Source of the DNA: a virus
Virus record (IMG/VR): IMGVR_UViG_3300042898_002638
Span: 1 to 57,565 of that record
Reading direction: 5' to 3' (one strand)
DNA length: 57,565 bases
A program made the translations under genes and the position numbers. The notes beneath the pieces are model-generated. The model did not search any database, was not told the origin of the DNA, and was given only the letters and a program-made list of their open reading frames with translations. This document shows, piece by piece, positions 8,469 to 17,164 of the stretch. Each line of letters starts with the position of its first letter. The first letter of the stretch is position 1.

Positions 8469-9732
8469 TTCAACAGATTTAGTACATCCAACAGAACTTT
8501 CAGAACGTGAAGAATTTTTATTAAAAGATTCCAAAACATTTTGTATCTACCCTTGGATACACTTACACGCATATCCCACAGGCGAAACATATCCTTGCTG
8601 TCATGCCGAAATGGGTGTGGGCCAAATTGGCAACTGCAGATCAAACACACTGGCAGAAATATGGAACAGTCCCAAACAAAAACAACTCAGAGTTGACATG
8701 TTGACCGAAACGTCCAATCCTACCTGCGGCCGTTGTTACGAACAGGAAGAATCCGGATTTTTCAGTGGGCGTAAAAGTGCCAACAAGCACCACGGGCATC
8801 ATATCGATCGAGTAGGCAATACCAATGACATTGGGCAGGTTGATCAATTTGAAATGACCTATTGGGATCTGCGGTTTAGCAATTTGTGCAATTTAAGTTG
8901 CCGTAGTTGTGGGCATATCTTTAGTTCAAGTTGGTACAAAGATCAAACAGAATTAGCAGGACCTGCATGGGCAAGCCAGAATAAACCACTTAACTATGCT
9001 GGACGTTATGCTACTGACCTGTGGGAACAACTGGTTGAGCATATCGATCATGTAGAGCAAATTTACTTTGCTGGCGGCGAGCCCTTGATGATGGAAGAGC
9101 ACTACTTAATTCTAGAAGAACTAGAACGTCGTGGACGTTTTGATGTTAGACTAATATACAATACTAACTTTACACAGACACGTCTTAAAGACCGTACAGT
9201 GTTTGATTACTGGCGCAAGTTCGACAGTGTAGCAGTTGGTGCCAGCTTAGATGCTTCTGGACCTCGTGGCGAGTACATACGCAAAGGTACAGACTGGGCT
9301 GTAGTAGAATCAAATCGCAGACAAATGATGGAAATATGTCCTAAAGTAGACTTTTATATTAGTCCTACACTTAGTATTATGAATGCATTGCATCTTCCTG
9401 ACTTCCACAAAGACTGGGTAGAGAAAGGTCTGTTAACGCCTCAAGATCTTAATGTAAACATATTACAAGATCCTGAATATTTGCGTATCGACATTGCACC
9501 TGCAGAGTACAAACAACGAATACAACACAAGTATGAACAGCATTTAGAATGGCTACGACCATTGGACCATTTAAATCGTGCCACTGTGGGATTTGAAAGT
9601 GCCATTACATTTATGAACAGCACTGATAACACACATTTGCTTGACACTTTCTGGCGCAAGACACACGAACTTGACAGCCTCAGAAAAGAAAATGTAATTG
9701 ACATACTACCAGAATTAAGAGCGATTAAATGA
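8449..9732 (+). CDS. Radical SAM protein 3 (IWNS/SPASM-like N-terminus)
   Basis: 427 residues. Core motif CNLSCRSC has C147, C151 and C154; the GGEPLM region follows. The N-terminus FCIYPWIHLHAYPTGETY, a CC pair at 50-51, TLAEIWNS and CGRCYEQE (C93, C96) reproduce the order of a SPASM-type Fe-S domain, which in classical maturases lies after the radical SAM core, not before it. With the genes at 9729 and 10930 it forms a second subfamily, likely from tandem duplication. Confidence 0.85.
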   Translation: MTQYKYNSTDLVHPTELSEREEFLLKDSKTFCIYPWIHLHAYPTGETYPCCHAEMGVGQIGNCRSNTLAEIWNSPKQKQLRVDMLTETSNPTCGRCYEQEESGFFSGRKSANKHHGHHIDRVGNTNDIGQVDQFEMTYWDLRFSNLCNLSCRSCGHIFSSSWYKDQTELAGPAWASQNKPLNYAGRYATDLWEQLVEHIDHVEQIYFAGGEPLMMEEHYLILEELERRGRFDVRLIYNTNFTQTRLKDRTVFDYWRKFDSVAVGASLDASGPRGEYIRKGTDWAVVESNRRQMMEICPKVDFYISPTLSIMNALHLPDFHKDWVEKGLLTPQDLNVNILQDPEYLRIDIAPAEYKQRIQHKYEQHLEWLRPLDHLNRATVGFESAITFMNSTDNTHLLDTFWRKTHELDSLRKENVIDILPELRAIK

Positions 9733-10949
9733 ACATACCACATGACACTTTTTGTGTGTTACCTTGGATCTCACTAGAGGCTAGTCCCATCGGAACTGTA
9801 CGTCCTTGCTGTTTGGCCATGGACGAAGTTACCGATGATAACGGAAACAAATATAAACTAGCGTCAACTGGATTGATTGAAATACAGAATAGCAACGCAA
9901 TGAAAAAGTTACGTGAAGACTTTCTTGCTGGTAAAAAGCCTCAGAATTGCCGTCGTTGCTGGAACGAAGAACGTGCAGGACGCACTAGCAAACGTATGCA
10001 CACGCTAGATAGGCTCAAGCACATGATTGATGCTGATGTTTCGTGGAGCACGGATGCAATGCCATTAATGTTCCTTGATCTTAAACTAGGCAACATTTGT
10101 AATTTAAAATGTCGAATTTGTGGATCGTGGAGCAGTAGCCAGTTTGCCGCAGAAGAAATCAAATACAATCGTGCAGAAGACACTCGTGGCAATTTTGCTT
10201 ATCAAATGCTCAAGGACGGTGCATGGCCAAGAGAAAGTGCAGAGTTCTGGACAGACCTAGATCAGCACCTGGACAACATACGCTACATTGAGTTTACCGG
10301 CGGCGAGCCCTTTATGATTCGAGAGCATTTCCAACTGCTACAAAAACTAGTAGACACAGGTCGTGCGGCACAAGTTGAAATACATTACAATACCAATGGC
10401 ACACAGTACCCAGACGACGGCGAAGAGATCTGGAAACATTTTAAAAATGTTGAAATTGCCATCAGCATTGACGACGTCAAAGAACGGTTTGAATACCAGC
10501 GTACCAATGCTGTGTGGTCGGAAGTGGTTGAAAATGTAGAGCGTTTTCGTCAACTGCGCAGTCGTAACAGTAATATTACGCTACAGGCCTGTTGCACCAT
10601 CAATGTATTCAATGTGTACTATCTCGAAACAGTGGCCAATTGGTTAATACAACAGGGATTTGATTTTATCTATTGGAACATGATGCACGATGCCTATTAC
10701 TTTAGCATCAGTACATTGCCAGAGTCGGCCAAAGCAGAAATTACTACAAAACTAACAACAGCAAATGTTCCGCCTAAGGTACTTAAAGAGTTTGTTAGTG
10801 CGGCAGAATTTATGAATCGTGGCAACAGTCTAGACGGACAGTTGTTGCGCATGAACCTGCGCGACCTTGATTACAAACGAAAACAAAACTTAGCACAGAT
10901 AGCACCGGAGTTTGCGGCATTGATTGACTATGACTACAACAAAGCCTGA
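9729..10949 (+). CDS. Radical SAM protein 4 (IWNS/SPASM-like N-terminus)
   Basis: 406 residues, ATGA overlap with the previous gene. CNLKCRIC has C124, C128 and C131; FTGGEPFM lies further on. The N-terminal Fe-S module has C9 (FCVLPW), CC at 27-28 and CRRCWNEE (C74, C77). The helix before it ends EIQNSNAMKKLR, matching EIWNS..K.LR of its neighbours. It lacks the long insert between module and core seen in protein 3. Confidence 0.85.
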   Translation: MNIPHDTFCVLPWISLEASPIGTVRPCCLAMDEVTDDNGNKYKLASTGLIEIQNSNAMKKLREDFLAGKKPQNCRRCWNEERAGRTSKRMHTLDRLKHMIDADVSWSTDAMPLMFLDLKLGNICNLKCRICGSWSSSQFAAEEIKYNRAEDTRGNFAYQMLKDGAWPRESAEFWTDLDQHLDNIRYIEFTGGEPFMIREHFQLLQKLVDTGRAAQVEIHYNTNGTQYPDDGEEIWKHFKNVEIAISIDDVKERFEYQRTNAVWSEVVENVERFRQLRSRNSNITLQACCTINVFNVYYLETVANWLIQQGFDFIYWNMMHDAYYFSISTLPESAKAEITTKLTTANVPPKVLKEFVSAAEFMNRGNSLDGQLLRMNLRDLDYKRKQNLAQIAPEFAALIDYDYNKA

Positions 10950-12228
10950 CACACTATGCATGGCGCCGTGGACACACACATATCTAAGTCCGCAAACAGA
11001 ACGGCGCATGTGTTGTGCGTCAAGAGAACCTGCGCAGAGTTTTGAACAGTATATCGACACATCTGCAGGCTCTGGCAAATATACTCCCGTTACATTAGAT
11101 CAACATTGGAACAGTGATCACATGCGATCAGTAAGACGCAGAATGATAGCTGGCGAAACCCTGCCCGAATGTGATGTTTGCAACAGTCAACTGCTGAACA
11201 CTGATGTTTATCGCAGTTACTTTAATCAACTGTTTGGGCACAAGTACGAAGCAGCCATGGCCGCTACTGACGACACCGGGTTCACCACAGTAAAACCTGT
11301 GAGTTGGGACTATAGATTCAGCAATCTTTGCAACTTCAAATGTAGAACCTGTGGTGACATGCTGAGTTCGGCTTGGGAAAGTGAACAACGGCAGCACGAT
11401 ATGATCAACTGGTCCAATCCCAAAAACAACTGGATGAAACCCGACGTCAGAAAAGACATTGCCCAGTTTCAAGACCAACAGGTGGAAGCAGAATTTGCTC
11501 AAGCAGTGGAAGAACATCGCGTAGAAGAAGTGTACTGGGTCGGTGGTGAACCACTCATGTACGAACAGCACTGGCGTTATATGAAACGTATTGTGGATCT
11601 CGGCGATGGCCACCAAGTGTATGCACGATACAACACCAATCTGTCTCGCATCAATTACAAAGGCATTGATCTATTTGATAATATTTTGGCCGGCCTGCGT
11701 GATTGGCAGATCTGTGCCAGTATTGACGGCACAGGTGAAATTGGTGAGTACATTAGAACTGGACTTGACTATACCGCTTGGTTAAATAACTATCACCGAG
11801 CATCGGCAGCTGGTAAACATAGACGTCAAGTAAGAATTGATTTCACACTGACTCTGCCCGGCATGTTTGAAGTGGAAAACATTGTGCGACTTGCCCAGGA
11901 AACTGACACAGATATCTTGGCCAAGGTAATTTTCAGCTTCACCCCGGACATTGTGATGAGTCCACTTGCACTGCCACGTGAGCTGTTGTATCCTTGGGTA
12001 GACGAATTGTTAGCAAAGTGTCCTGCCGGAGCAATGTACGATGTGCTGGCACAGTTAAAAAATCGTCCCACATTCGACGAACAATGGCCTAGTCAGTACT
12101 TGGAAGGTCTTGCAAAAGGCAAGTCTCGTGTGTTACAATTGGAACAGATACGCACTCAAAAAGTCACAATGACAGACATATTGAGCACAAGAAAAGATAT
12201 ACTAGAATGGTGGTTAAAAATTGCTTGA
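10930..12228 (+). CDS. Radical SAM protein 5 (IWNS/SPASM-like N-terminus)
   Basis: 432 residues from ATG 10930 (a TTG two codons earlier is possible); 20-base overlap with the gene before. CNFKCRTC has C134, C138 and C141; WVGGEPLMYE follows, so the usual GGEP is preserved. The N-terminal module has C10 (LCMAPW), CC at 28-29, HWNSDHMRSVR and CDVCNSQ (C81, C84). EYIRTGLDYTAW is shared with proteins 1-3. Closest in plan to proteins 3 and 4. Confidence 0.85.
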   Translation: MTTTKPDTLCMAPWTHTYLSPQTERRMCCASREPAQSFEQYIDTSAGSGKYTPVTLDQHWNSDHMRSVRRRMIAGETLPECDVCNSQLLNTDVYRSYFNQLFGHKYEAAMAATDDTGFTTVKPVSWDYRFSNLCNFKCRTCGDMLSSAWESEQRQHDMINWSNPKNNWMKPDVRKDIAQFQDQQVEAEFAQAVEEHRVEEVYWVGGEPLMYEQHWRYMKRIVDLGDGHQVYARYNTNLSRINYKGIDLFDNILAGLRDWQICASIDGTGEIGEYIRTGLDYTAWLNNYHRASAAGKHRRQVRIDFTLTLPGMFEVENIVRLAQETDTDILAKVIFSFTPDIVMSPLALPRELLYPWVDELLAKCPAGAMYDVLAQLKNRPTFDEQWPSQYLEGLAKGKSRVLQLEQIRTQKVTMTDILSTRKDILEWWLKIA

Positions 12229-13288
12229 TCATATAGAAATAGACCTACGCGGAAATGATAGTCTGCTCACTGTACACATCGATGTAGATGACACTACACT
12301 AAGCCGTCGTTGGATGGCTGCACTAAATGACATCATAAAAAATGATTTGCATTTAGAAAAGAATTACTGTTGGTTAGGATGGACTGAAAGTGAACGTAAT
12401 GCACGATACCTTTGTGAGCAAATTAATTCTAGTATTGATTGTATTAATCAAAGTGGCATTGGTTATCAAATTGACTGCAATCCTTTCACTGTAGAAAATA
12501 CCATTGAGCCAGGAGTGATTGGATCCAGTCATACTGCTGGTGATGTGGTACATGAAAAGATGAACAATCTGCACAGGTATTTTGAAGACCTGCAAGGATG
12601 GAGTGGTGGCATTAGTAATTACTACACACAAGCAGATCCTACCACACGCTGGCACATACGTCAGTTAAACTTGCTGTGTCACGAATATGAAAGCCTAGTG
12701 TTGAGCATGCGCAAGGCTGTACGTGCTCCAGACTGGCGCCGGCCCAGTCAATTGATGTGTTGGTTAAATGCACCTCGTTTTGCATTGGAACCCGAAGACT
12801 ACGAACTGTTTGGCATTGAAACTATTAACAGAAAGCTAGGTGGTGTTTATTTGGGCGTAAATAAAGCGGTTGGCAAACATCACTGGGAAGTGTTCAATGA
12901 TGAAGGTAAGGATTCGCGTGTTAGCGAGCTGGTTACTACAGGACTGCGCACACAAACTGAAGCCGCTGGCGACTTTGATATCGAATGGGGCCGTGACCCA
13001 GGATCATATGATTGGCAAATTAAAAAATTACAAGAGTTCCGTACCTGGTTACTGGCGAATGGGTTTGATCCAGAGGACAAAAGTCTTACTATCGGTCACC
13101 CACAAGTGGCACAGGTAGATTTGATCCGTAGTTTTGGAACAGATAACTATGTAGACATTTGGGCTCAATTAGGAAGCCATCTTGATGTGTATAAAATACG
13201 CACAAGTGATGCAACAGCTACATACAGTTATAACTGGACAGATGCAGATTATGCAGATCAACAAATTAAAATAATACAAAGGACATGA
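12221..13288 (+). CDS. Unrecognised 355-aa protein of the radical SAM operon
   Basis: TTG start at 12221, overlapping the previous stop by 8 bases. I do not recognise the family. The N-terminal segment has HIEIDLRGNDSLLTVHIDVD, then a Trp/Tyr/His-rich middle (DWRRPSQLMCW, APRFALEPEDYELFG) and a C-terminal half with IGHPQVAQVDLIRSFG. There are no Cys clusters, Walker motif, signal peptide or membrane segments. Its place between five radical SAM genes and the carbamoyltransferase suggests a partner or substrate-handling role, which is inference from position only. Confidence 0.7.
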   Translation: MLDHIEIDLRGNDSLLTVHIDVDDTTLSRRWMAALNDIIKNDLHLEKNYCWLGWTESERNARYLCEQINSSIDCINQSGIGYQIDCNPFTVENTIEPGVIGSSHTAGDVVHEKMNNLHRYFEDLQGWSGGISNYYTQADPTTRWHIRQLNLLCHEYESLVLSMRKAVRAPDWRRPSQLMCWLNAPRFALEPEDYELFGIETINRKLGGVYLGVNKAVGKHHWEVFNDEGKDSRVSELVTTGLRTQTEAAGDFDIEWGRDPGSYDWQIKKLQEFRTWLLANGFDPEDKSLTIGHPQVAQVDLIRSFGTDNYVDIWAQLGSHLDVYKIRTSDATATYSYNWTDADYADQQIKIIQRT

Positions 13289-13289
13289 T

Positions 13290-13391
13290 ATGAACTGGAT
13301 TAAAAATTTATACAATCGTATTCGTTTAGAAATACGCTATCGTAAGAAACTAAAAGAACTACGCAAGCGAGATCCATTTATCTACAAATGA
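13290..13391 (+). CDS. 33-residue basic peptide
   Basis: ATG at 13290 with AAGGAC a few bases upstream; the stop overlaps the next ATG (ATGA). The peptide begins MNWIKNLYNRIRLEIR and ends KRDPFIYK; roughly a third of its residues are Lys or Arg, spaced like an amphipathic helix. Short RYRKKLKELRKRDPFIY-type proteins occur in phages as far as I recall. No leader/core boundary, Cys or Gly-rich segment is visible, so although it lies inside a radical SAM operon, evidence that it is a modified precursor is weak. Confidence 0.7.
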   Translation: MNWIKNLYNRIRLEIRYRKKLKELRKRDPFIYK

Positions 13392-14899
13392 ACTTGAAAA
13401 CATATTTGGGTATCAGTGCTGGGTTTCACGATGCCGCTGTTAGTGTAATTCAGTCTGACGGCAGTGTACTTTTTGCTGGCCATGCTGAACGCTACAGCAA
13501 AAACAAAAACGATGCACACCTAAATGATTCGATCATTGCAGAAGCAATGTCATACGCAACTCCGGATGTGATTGCATACTATGAACGTCCGTGGGTCAAA
13601 AAACTACAACAACTATATTCGGGACAATATGAGGAAGCCTTTGATTTTGGGAATTTTACTTTGGATCAGTATTTGCATAAACATCTATCTGATACTGTTC
13701 ATCGGCAGCAACTACTACGATGCCCTAGAAAATATATGTCCCATCATCATAGTCACGCCGCCGCAGGATTCCAATCCAGCCCCTATAACAGGGCCACAGT
13801 GGTTGTAATTGATGCCATCGGCGAATTAGACACCGTAACTATCTGGGGAGCAGAATATGATCGATCAGGCATGGCAAAGTATAAAAAACTTTGGACACAA
13901 CATTATCCACATTCAATTGGATTGTTCTACTCTGCGGCTACTGGCAGCGTTGGCCTACGCCCACTAGACGAAGAATATATCTTGATGGGCATGGCCGCAT
14001 ATGGCAATGCTGGTCACGCTGTTAAAATGCAAGCATTGGTAGAAGATGTAGACACCATACGCTTTTGTGAAAATCTACACACAGGAATAGACAGTCAATA
14101 CCTGCAAGATTTAACTGAGTTTGATATTGCCGCAGGTGCACAGGCCATAGCAGAACAGCTGATCAACAGTGTGATGCGCAGAGCTAGAGACTTTGGCTGG
14201 AGTAACAATTTAGTCTACATGGGCGGTGTTGCTCTCAACTGTAGTGCTAACCGCAACCTGGGAGAATACTTTGATAATATTTGGATTATGCCTTGTCCTG
14301 GTGACGCTGGCAGTAGTTTGGGCGCGGCAGCACTTGCATACGGAAAACAGATACATTGGAAAAACGCCTATTTGGGTTGTCTTATTCCAGGTGCTTATCC
14401 TGTTGCTGATATTGTATCTTGCTTACTACGCGATAAAATTGTTGGTGTTGCTAGTGGTCGTGCTGAGTTTGGCCCTAGGGCTCTCGGCAATAGGAGTTTA
14501 TTAGCAGACCCGCGTGGTGCAGACATAAAGGACCGTGTAAATGATATTAAAAGACGACAGCAATTCAGACCATTTGCGCCAGTCATTTTGGAGGAGCATG
14601 TTGATATGTATTTTGATATGCCTTGTGGTTTCCATAACAGTAGGTATATGCAAGTCATCGCTCGCTGTAGGCATCCTCACATATTTCCTGCTATCGTTCA
14701 TAGGGATGGCACTAGTAGGGTACAGACTGTTCCCAAGGATGGCTCCGGAATAAGACAACTGCTAGAAGAATGGTACAAGAACACAGGTTGTCCCATGTTG
14801 CTTAACACAAGTCTTAACATACGTGGTGAACCCATGGTAAATGATCGTGCAGACGCAGATAGATTTGAACAATTATACGGAGTAAAAGTCTGCTCATGA
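13388..14899 (+). CDS. O-carbamoyltransferase (NodU/TobZ family)
   Basis: 503 residues, a little shorter than typical NodU/TobZ proteins. LGISAGFHDAAVSV at the N-terminus and the metal/carbamoyl site HHHSHAA (about residues 119-125) mark the Kae1-like domain. GGVALNCSANR and PGDAGSSLGAA are the ATP-binding loops, and GRAEFGPRALGNRSLLADPR (from about residue 357) is the YrdC-like signature region. Such enzymes transfer the carbamoyl group of carbamoyl phosphate, via carbamoyl-adenylate, to a hydroxyl of a sugar or antibiotic. It supports the view that this island builds a decorated glycan or small molecule. Confidence 0.9.
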   Translation: MNLKTYLGISAGFHDAAVSVIQSDGSVLFAGHAERYSKNKNDAHLNDSIIAEAMSYATPDVIAYYERPWVKKLQQLYSGQYEEAFDFGNFTLDQYLHKHLSDTVHRQQLLRCPRKYMSHHHSHAAAGFQSSPYNRATVVVIDAIGELDTVTIWGAEYDRSGMAKYKKLWTQHYPHSIGLFYSAATGSVGLRPLDEEYILMGMAAYGNAGHAVKMQALVEDVDTIRFCENLHTGIDSQYLQDLTEFDIAAGAQAIAEQLINSVMRRARDFGWSNNLVYMGGVALNCSANRNLGEYFDNIWIMPCPGDAGSSLGAAALAYGKQIHWKNAYLGCLIPGAYPVADIVSCLLRDKIVGVASGRAEFGPRALGNRSLLADPRGADIKDRVNDIKRRQQFRPFAPVILEEHVDMYFDMPCGFHNSRYMQVIARCRHPHIFPAIVHRDGTSRVQTVPKDGSGIRQLLEEWYKNTGCPMLLNTSLNIRGEPMVNDRADADRFEQLYGVKVCS

Positions 14900-16164
14900 C
14901 TGATAAACAAGTATTTCCAATCAAAACAGACACAGGATGCTTGCTCAAGTGGGCATGGAGTACTGTGTACTTAAATCAAGGCACAAGTGCTAGTTGCCAT
15001 CGCACAGACCAACAACCCATACCTCCGGATAATTTTGAAAGTTTTCATAACCTGCCAAACAAAATAGAAGCCAGGCAAATGATGTTGCGTGGCGAATGGC
15101 CACAAGGTGGTTGTCAATACTGTGAGAAAATTGAAACAGCCGGCGGCATGAGCGATAGACAATATCAATTGCATGCTCGTCATGACCATGATCGTACTCC
15201 GCATGAGTTGTTTGAAGATCCAACCACGTTGGAAGTTGTACCTACCATATTAGAAGTATATTTCAACAATGTATGCAACATGGCCTGCTTGTATTGCGGC
15301 AGTCACTTTAGTACAAAATGGGAAGAAGAGAACCGACGATTTGGTGTGTTTACACAAGGCAATGTAAACTTTGGGCACAACACACAATCTAATCCCAACT
15401 ATGAGCGCATGTTAGCAGACTTTTGGCGCTACCTTGAAGAGAAAGATCGTTACAAACACATACGCTATTATCAAATACTGGGTGGCGAGCCTTTCTTCCA
15501 GGATGAGTTTGACATCAGCATGGACTTCTGGGAAAGTCATCCCAATCCAGAACTCACATTTAACATTATTACCAATCTAAAGGTACCTCCTAAAAAGTTC
15601 CGAGCCTACATTGATCGATTTGGCAAGATGGTAGAAGCCGGCGCACTAAAAAGATTGCAGATTACAGGATCAATTGATGCCTGGGGACCACAAGAAGAGT
15701 ATGTGCGGTGGGGACTAGACTTGGCTGAGTGGACAGAAAACTGGGAATATCTACTGGATAAAGACTGGGTTGTGATGTGCGTGAACAGTGCAGTGTCAGC
15801 ATTGACAATTAAAACAGCACCTGAGCTAGTGGAAAAGATAAACGAATGGAACGATCGTCGCAATCCATGGAATCCTATCAGTTACAGTTTTATGAGTGTA
15901 ATGACCCCGCCCGAAATGGTTCCAGACATATTTGGACCAGGTGTATTTGACCAGGACTTTACACGTTTACTGGCTGCAATGCGAGAAGGCAATCCCAGCG
16001 AAGTCAGTGCTAAAGAACACATGCGTGGCATTATGAAACAGATTGTGGCAGGACCGCGCAACGCAGAACGTATTGCTGATTTGAAAGTTTATCTGACTGA
16101 AATAGATCGCCGGCGCGGAACTAACTGGCCGGAGTTATTTCCGTGGCTAGCATTGATAGACTAG
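14896..16164 (+). CDS. Radical SAM protein 6 (subfamily of 4621)
   Basis: 422 residues, ATGA overlap with the carbamoyltransferase. CNMACLYC has C127, C131 and C134; LGGEPFFQDEF carries GGEP. N-terminal extra cysteines are C15, C34, C73 and C76 (CQYCEKIE), then GMSDRQYQ, as in the proteins at 4621 and 7110. EEYVRWGLDL and the closing DRRRGTNWPELFPW are also shared. Its end overlaps the convergent seventh radical SAM gene by 44 bases, so the two 3' ends are mutually antisense. Confidence 0.85.
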   Translation: MTDKQVFPIKTDTGCLLKWAWSTVYLNQGTSASCHRTDQQPIPPDNFESFHNLPNKIEARQMMLRGEWPQGGCQYCEKIETAGGMSDRQYQLHARHDHDRTPHELFEDPTTLEVVPTILEVYFNNVCNMACLYCGSHFSTKWEEENRRFGVFTQGNVNFGHNTQSNPNYERMLADFWRYLEEKDRYKHIRYYQILGGEPFFQDEFDISMDFWESHPNPELTFNIITNLKVPPKKFRAYIDRFGKMVEAGALKRLQITGSIDAWGPQEEYVRWGLDLAEWTENWEYLLDKDWVVMCVNSAVSALTIKTAPELVEKINEWNDRRNPWNPISYSFMSVMTPPEMVPDIFGPGVFDQDFTRLLAAMREGNPSEVSAKEHMRGIMKQIVAGPRNAERIADLKVYLTEIDRRRGTNWPELFPWLALID

Positions 16165-17164
16165 GATTAAACTGTATACGTCCTGCATACTTGTTGTAAG
16201 TATTAGACAAGCAGTGCATGGCTGCTGAATGGTCTGGATGAGAGATATTGCTGATCACATCATGTTCAGCATAATTGACCCATGTGCCCCAATCCTCCAA
16301 ACGATTAACAACACCATCAAACCCCATATCAACACATAGTCGACAGAAGTTCTGCATGTCTTGATAGTTGTCTTGTTGTAGCACAAACTTTAACAGTACT
16401 TCTGCACCTGTACGTTTAGCAGTGTCTTGCAACCAAGTTAAGTTGGCAATCAACTGAGACCACTGTCCTCCTAGACGCACACGTTCATATACATCAGCAG
16501 AGCCTGCATCTATGCTGATAAAATACTGTGTAATGTGATCAAGTATGGGAGAATCATTTAATTGTTTTTTTAATAACAGGCCATTGGTAAACAACCGAAT
16601 AGTTTGATTGGGCCCAGGACGAAATTCTCGTATCAATGGACGCATAATAGCACTGGCCAGTGGATCACCGTTGCCACTCATTACAATGTGACAGGGTTCT
16701 TTGAATTCTTCTAACAAACGACGTATGTGTTGTACCTGTGCTAGTTTTCGATCGTACTCGTCGCCAGAGTTGATCATTATTGCCGCAGGCCTGCAACTTG
16801 GGCAACGTAGATTACAACTTTCGTCAACGTTGATGCTGATCACATGTGTGTTATCTATCTTACTAGCATGTACTACACCGCACCGATCAACCGCACAATG
16901 TGTATATGCTTTTGAATCAATGTCTGCTTGTAATGCCGCCGCTGTATTACTGTTCCATACACTGGCCAATGAATCAAAGTCTGAAATTTGTCCTACACTG
17001 ATTGGCAACCATGCTTCACAACCGCATACAAAACAATCACCTTTCCAGTCTATAACCAACTGGCGACTGGGCGCATTGCAGTGATTGTCAATTTTTAATT
17101 TTAAATCTGCATTGCGCGGTATTGAATTGTAGGAGTGCTGATTAGCAATTGGTATAACAAACAT
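16121..17164 (-). CDS. Radical SAM protein 7 (divergent)
   Basis: 347 residues from the ATG at 17164, which overlaps the upstream stop by one base (TAATG). CNLRCPSC has C117, C121 and C124. In place of GGEP there is MSGNGDPLAS, the GNGDP variant of the SAM-binding turn. N-terminal cysteines C44, C47, C49, C90 and C95 with SLASVWNSNT again place a SPASM-like module before the core. It lies downstream of the amidinotransferase gene on the opposite strand to the other six. Confidence 0.85.
   Translation of the reverse strand: MFVIPIANQHSYNSIPRNADLKLKIDNHCNAPSRQLVIDWKGDCFVCGCEAWLPISVGQISDFDSLASVWNSNTAAALQADIDSKAYTHCAVDRCGVVHASKIDNTHVISINVDESCNLRCPSCRPAAIMINSGDEYDRKLAQVQHIRRLLEEFKEPCHIVMSGNGDPLASAIMRPLIREFRPGPNQTIRLFTNGLLLKKQLNDSPILDHITQYFISIDAGSADVYERVRLGGQWSQLIANLTWLQDTAKRTGAEVLLKFVLQQDNYQDMQNFCRLCVDMGFDGVVNRLEDWGTWVNYAEHDVISNISHPDHSAAMHCLSNTYNKYAGRIQFNPSLSMLATEITPAS

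Noticed and set aside
13572-14758. Several frames with membrane-like sequences overlapping the carbamoyltransferase gene on both strands
   Set aside because: They are shadows of a gene with full family motifs; hydrophobicity arises from out-of-frame reading.
16121-17164. B12-binding or methylthiotransferase reading of radical SAM protein 7
   Set aside because: No N-terminal DxHxxG or UPF0004-like domain; the extra cysteines follow the SPASM-like pattern of its neighbours.
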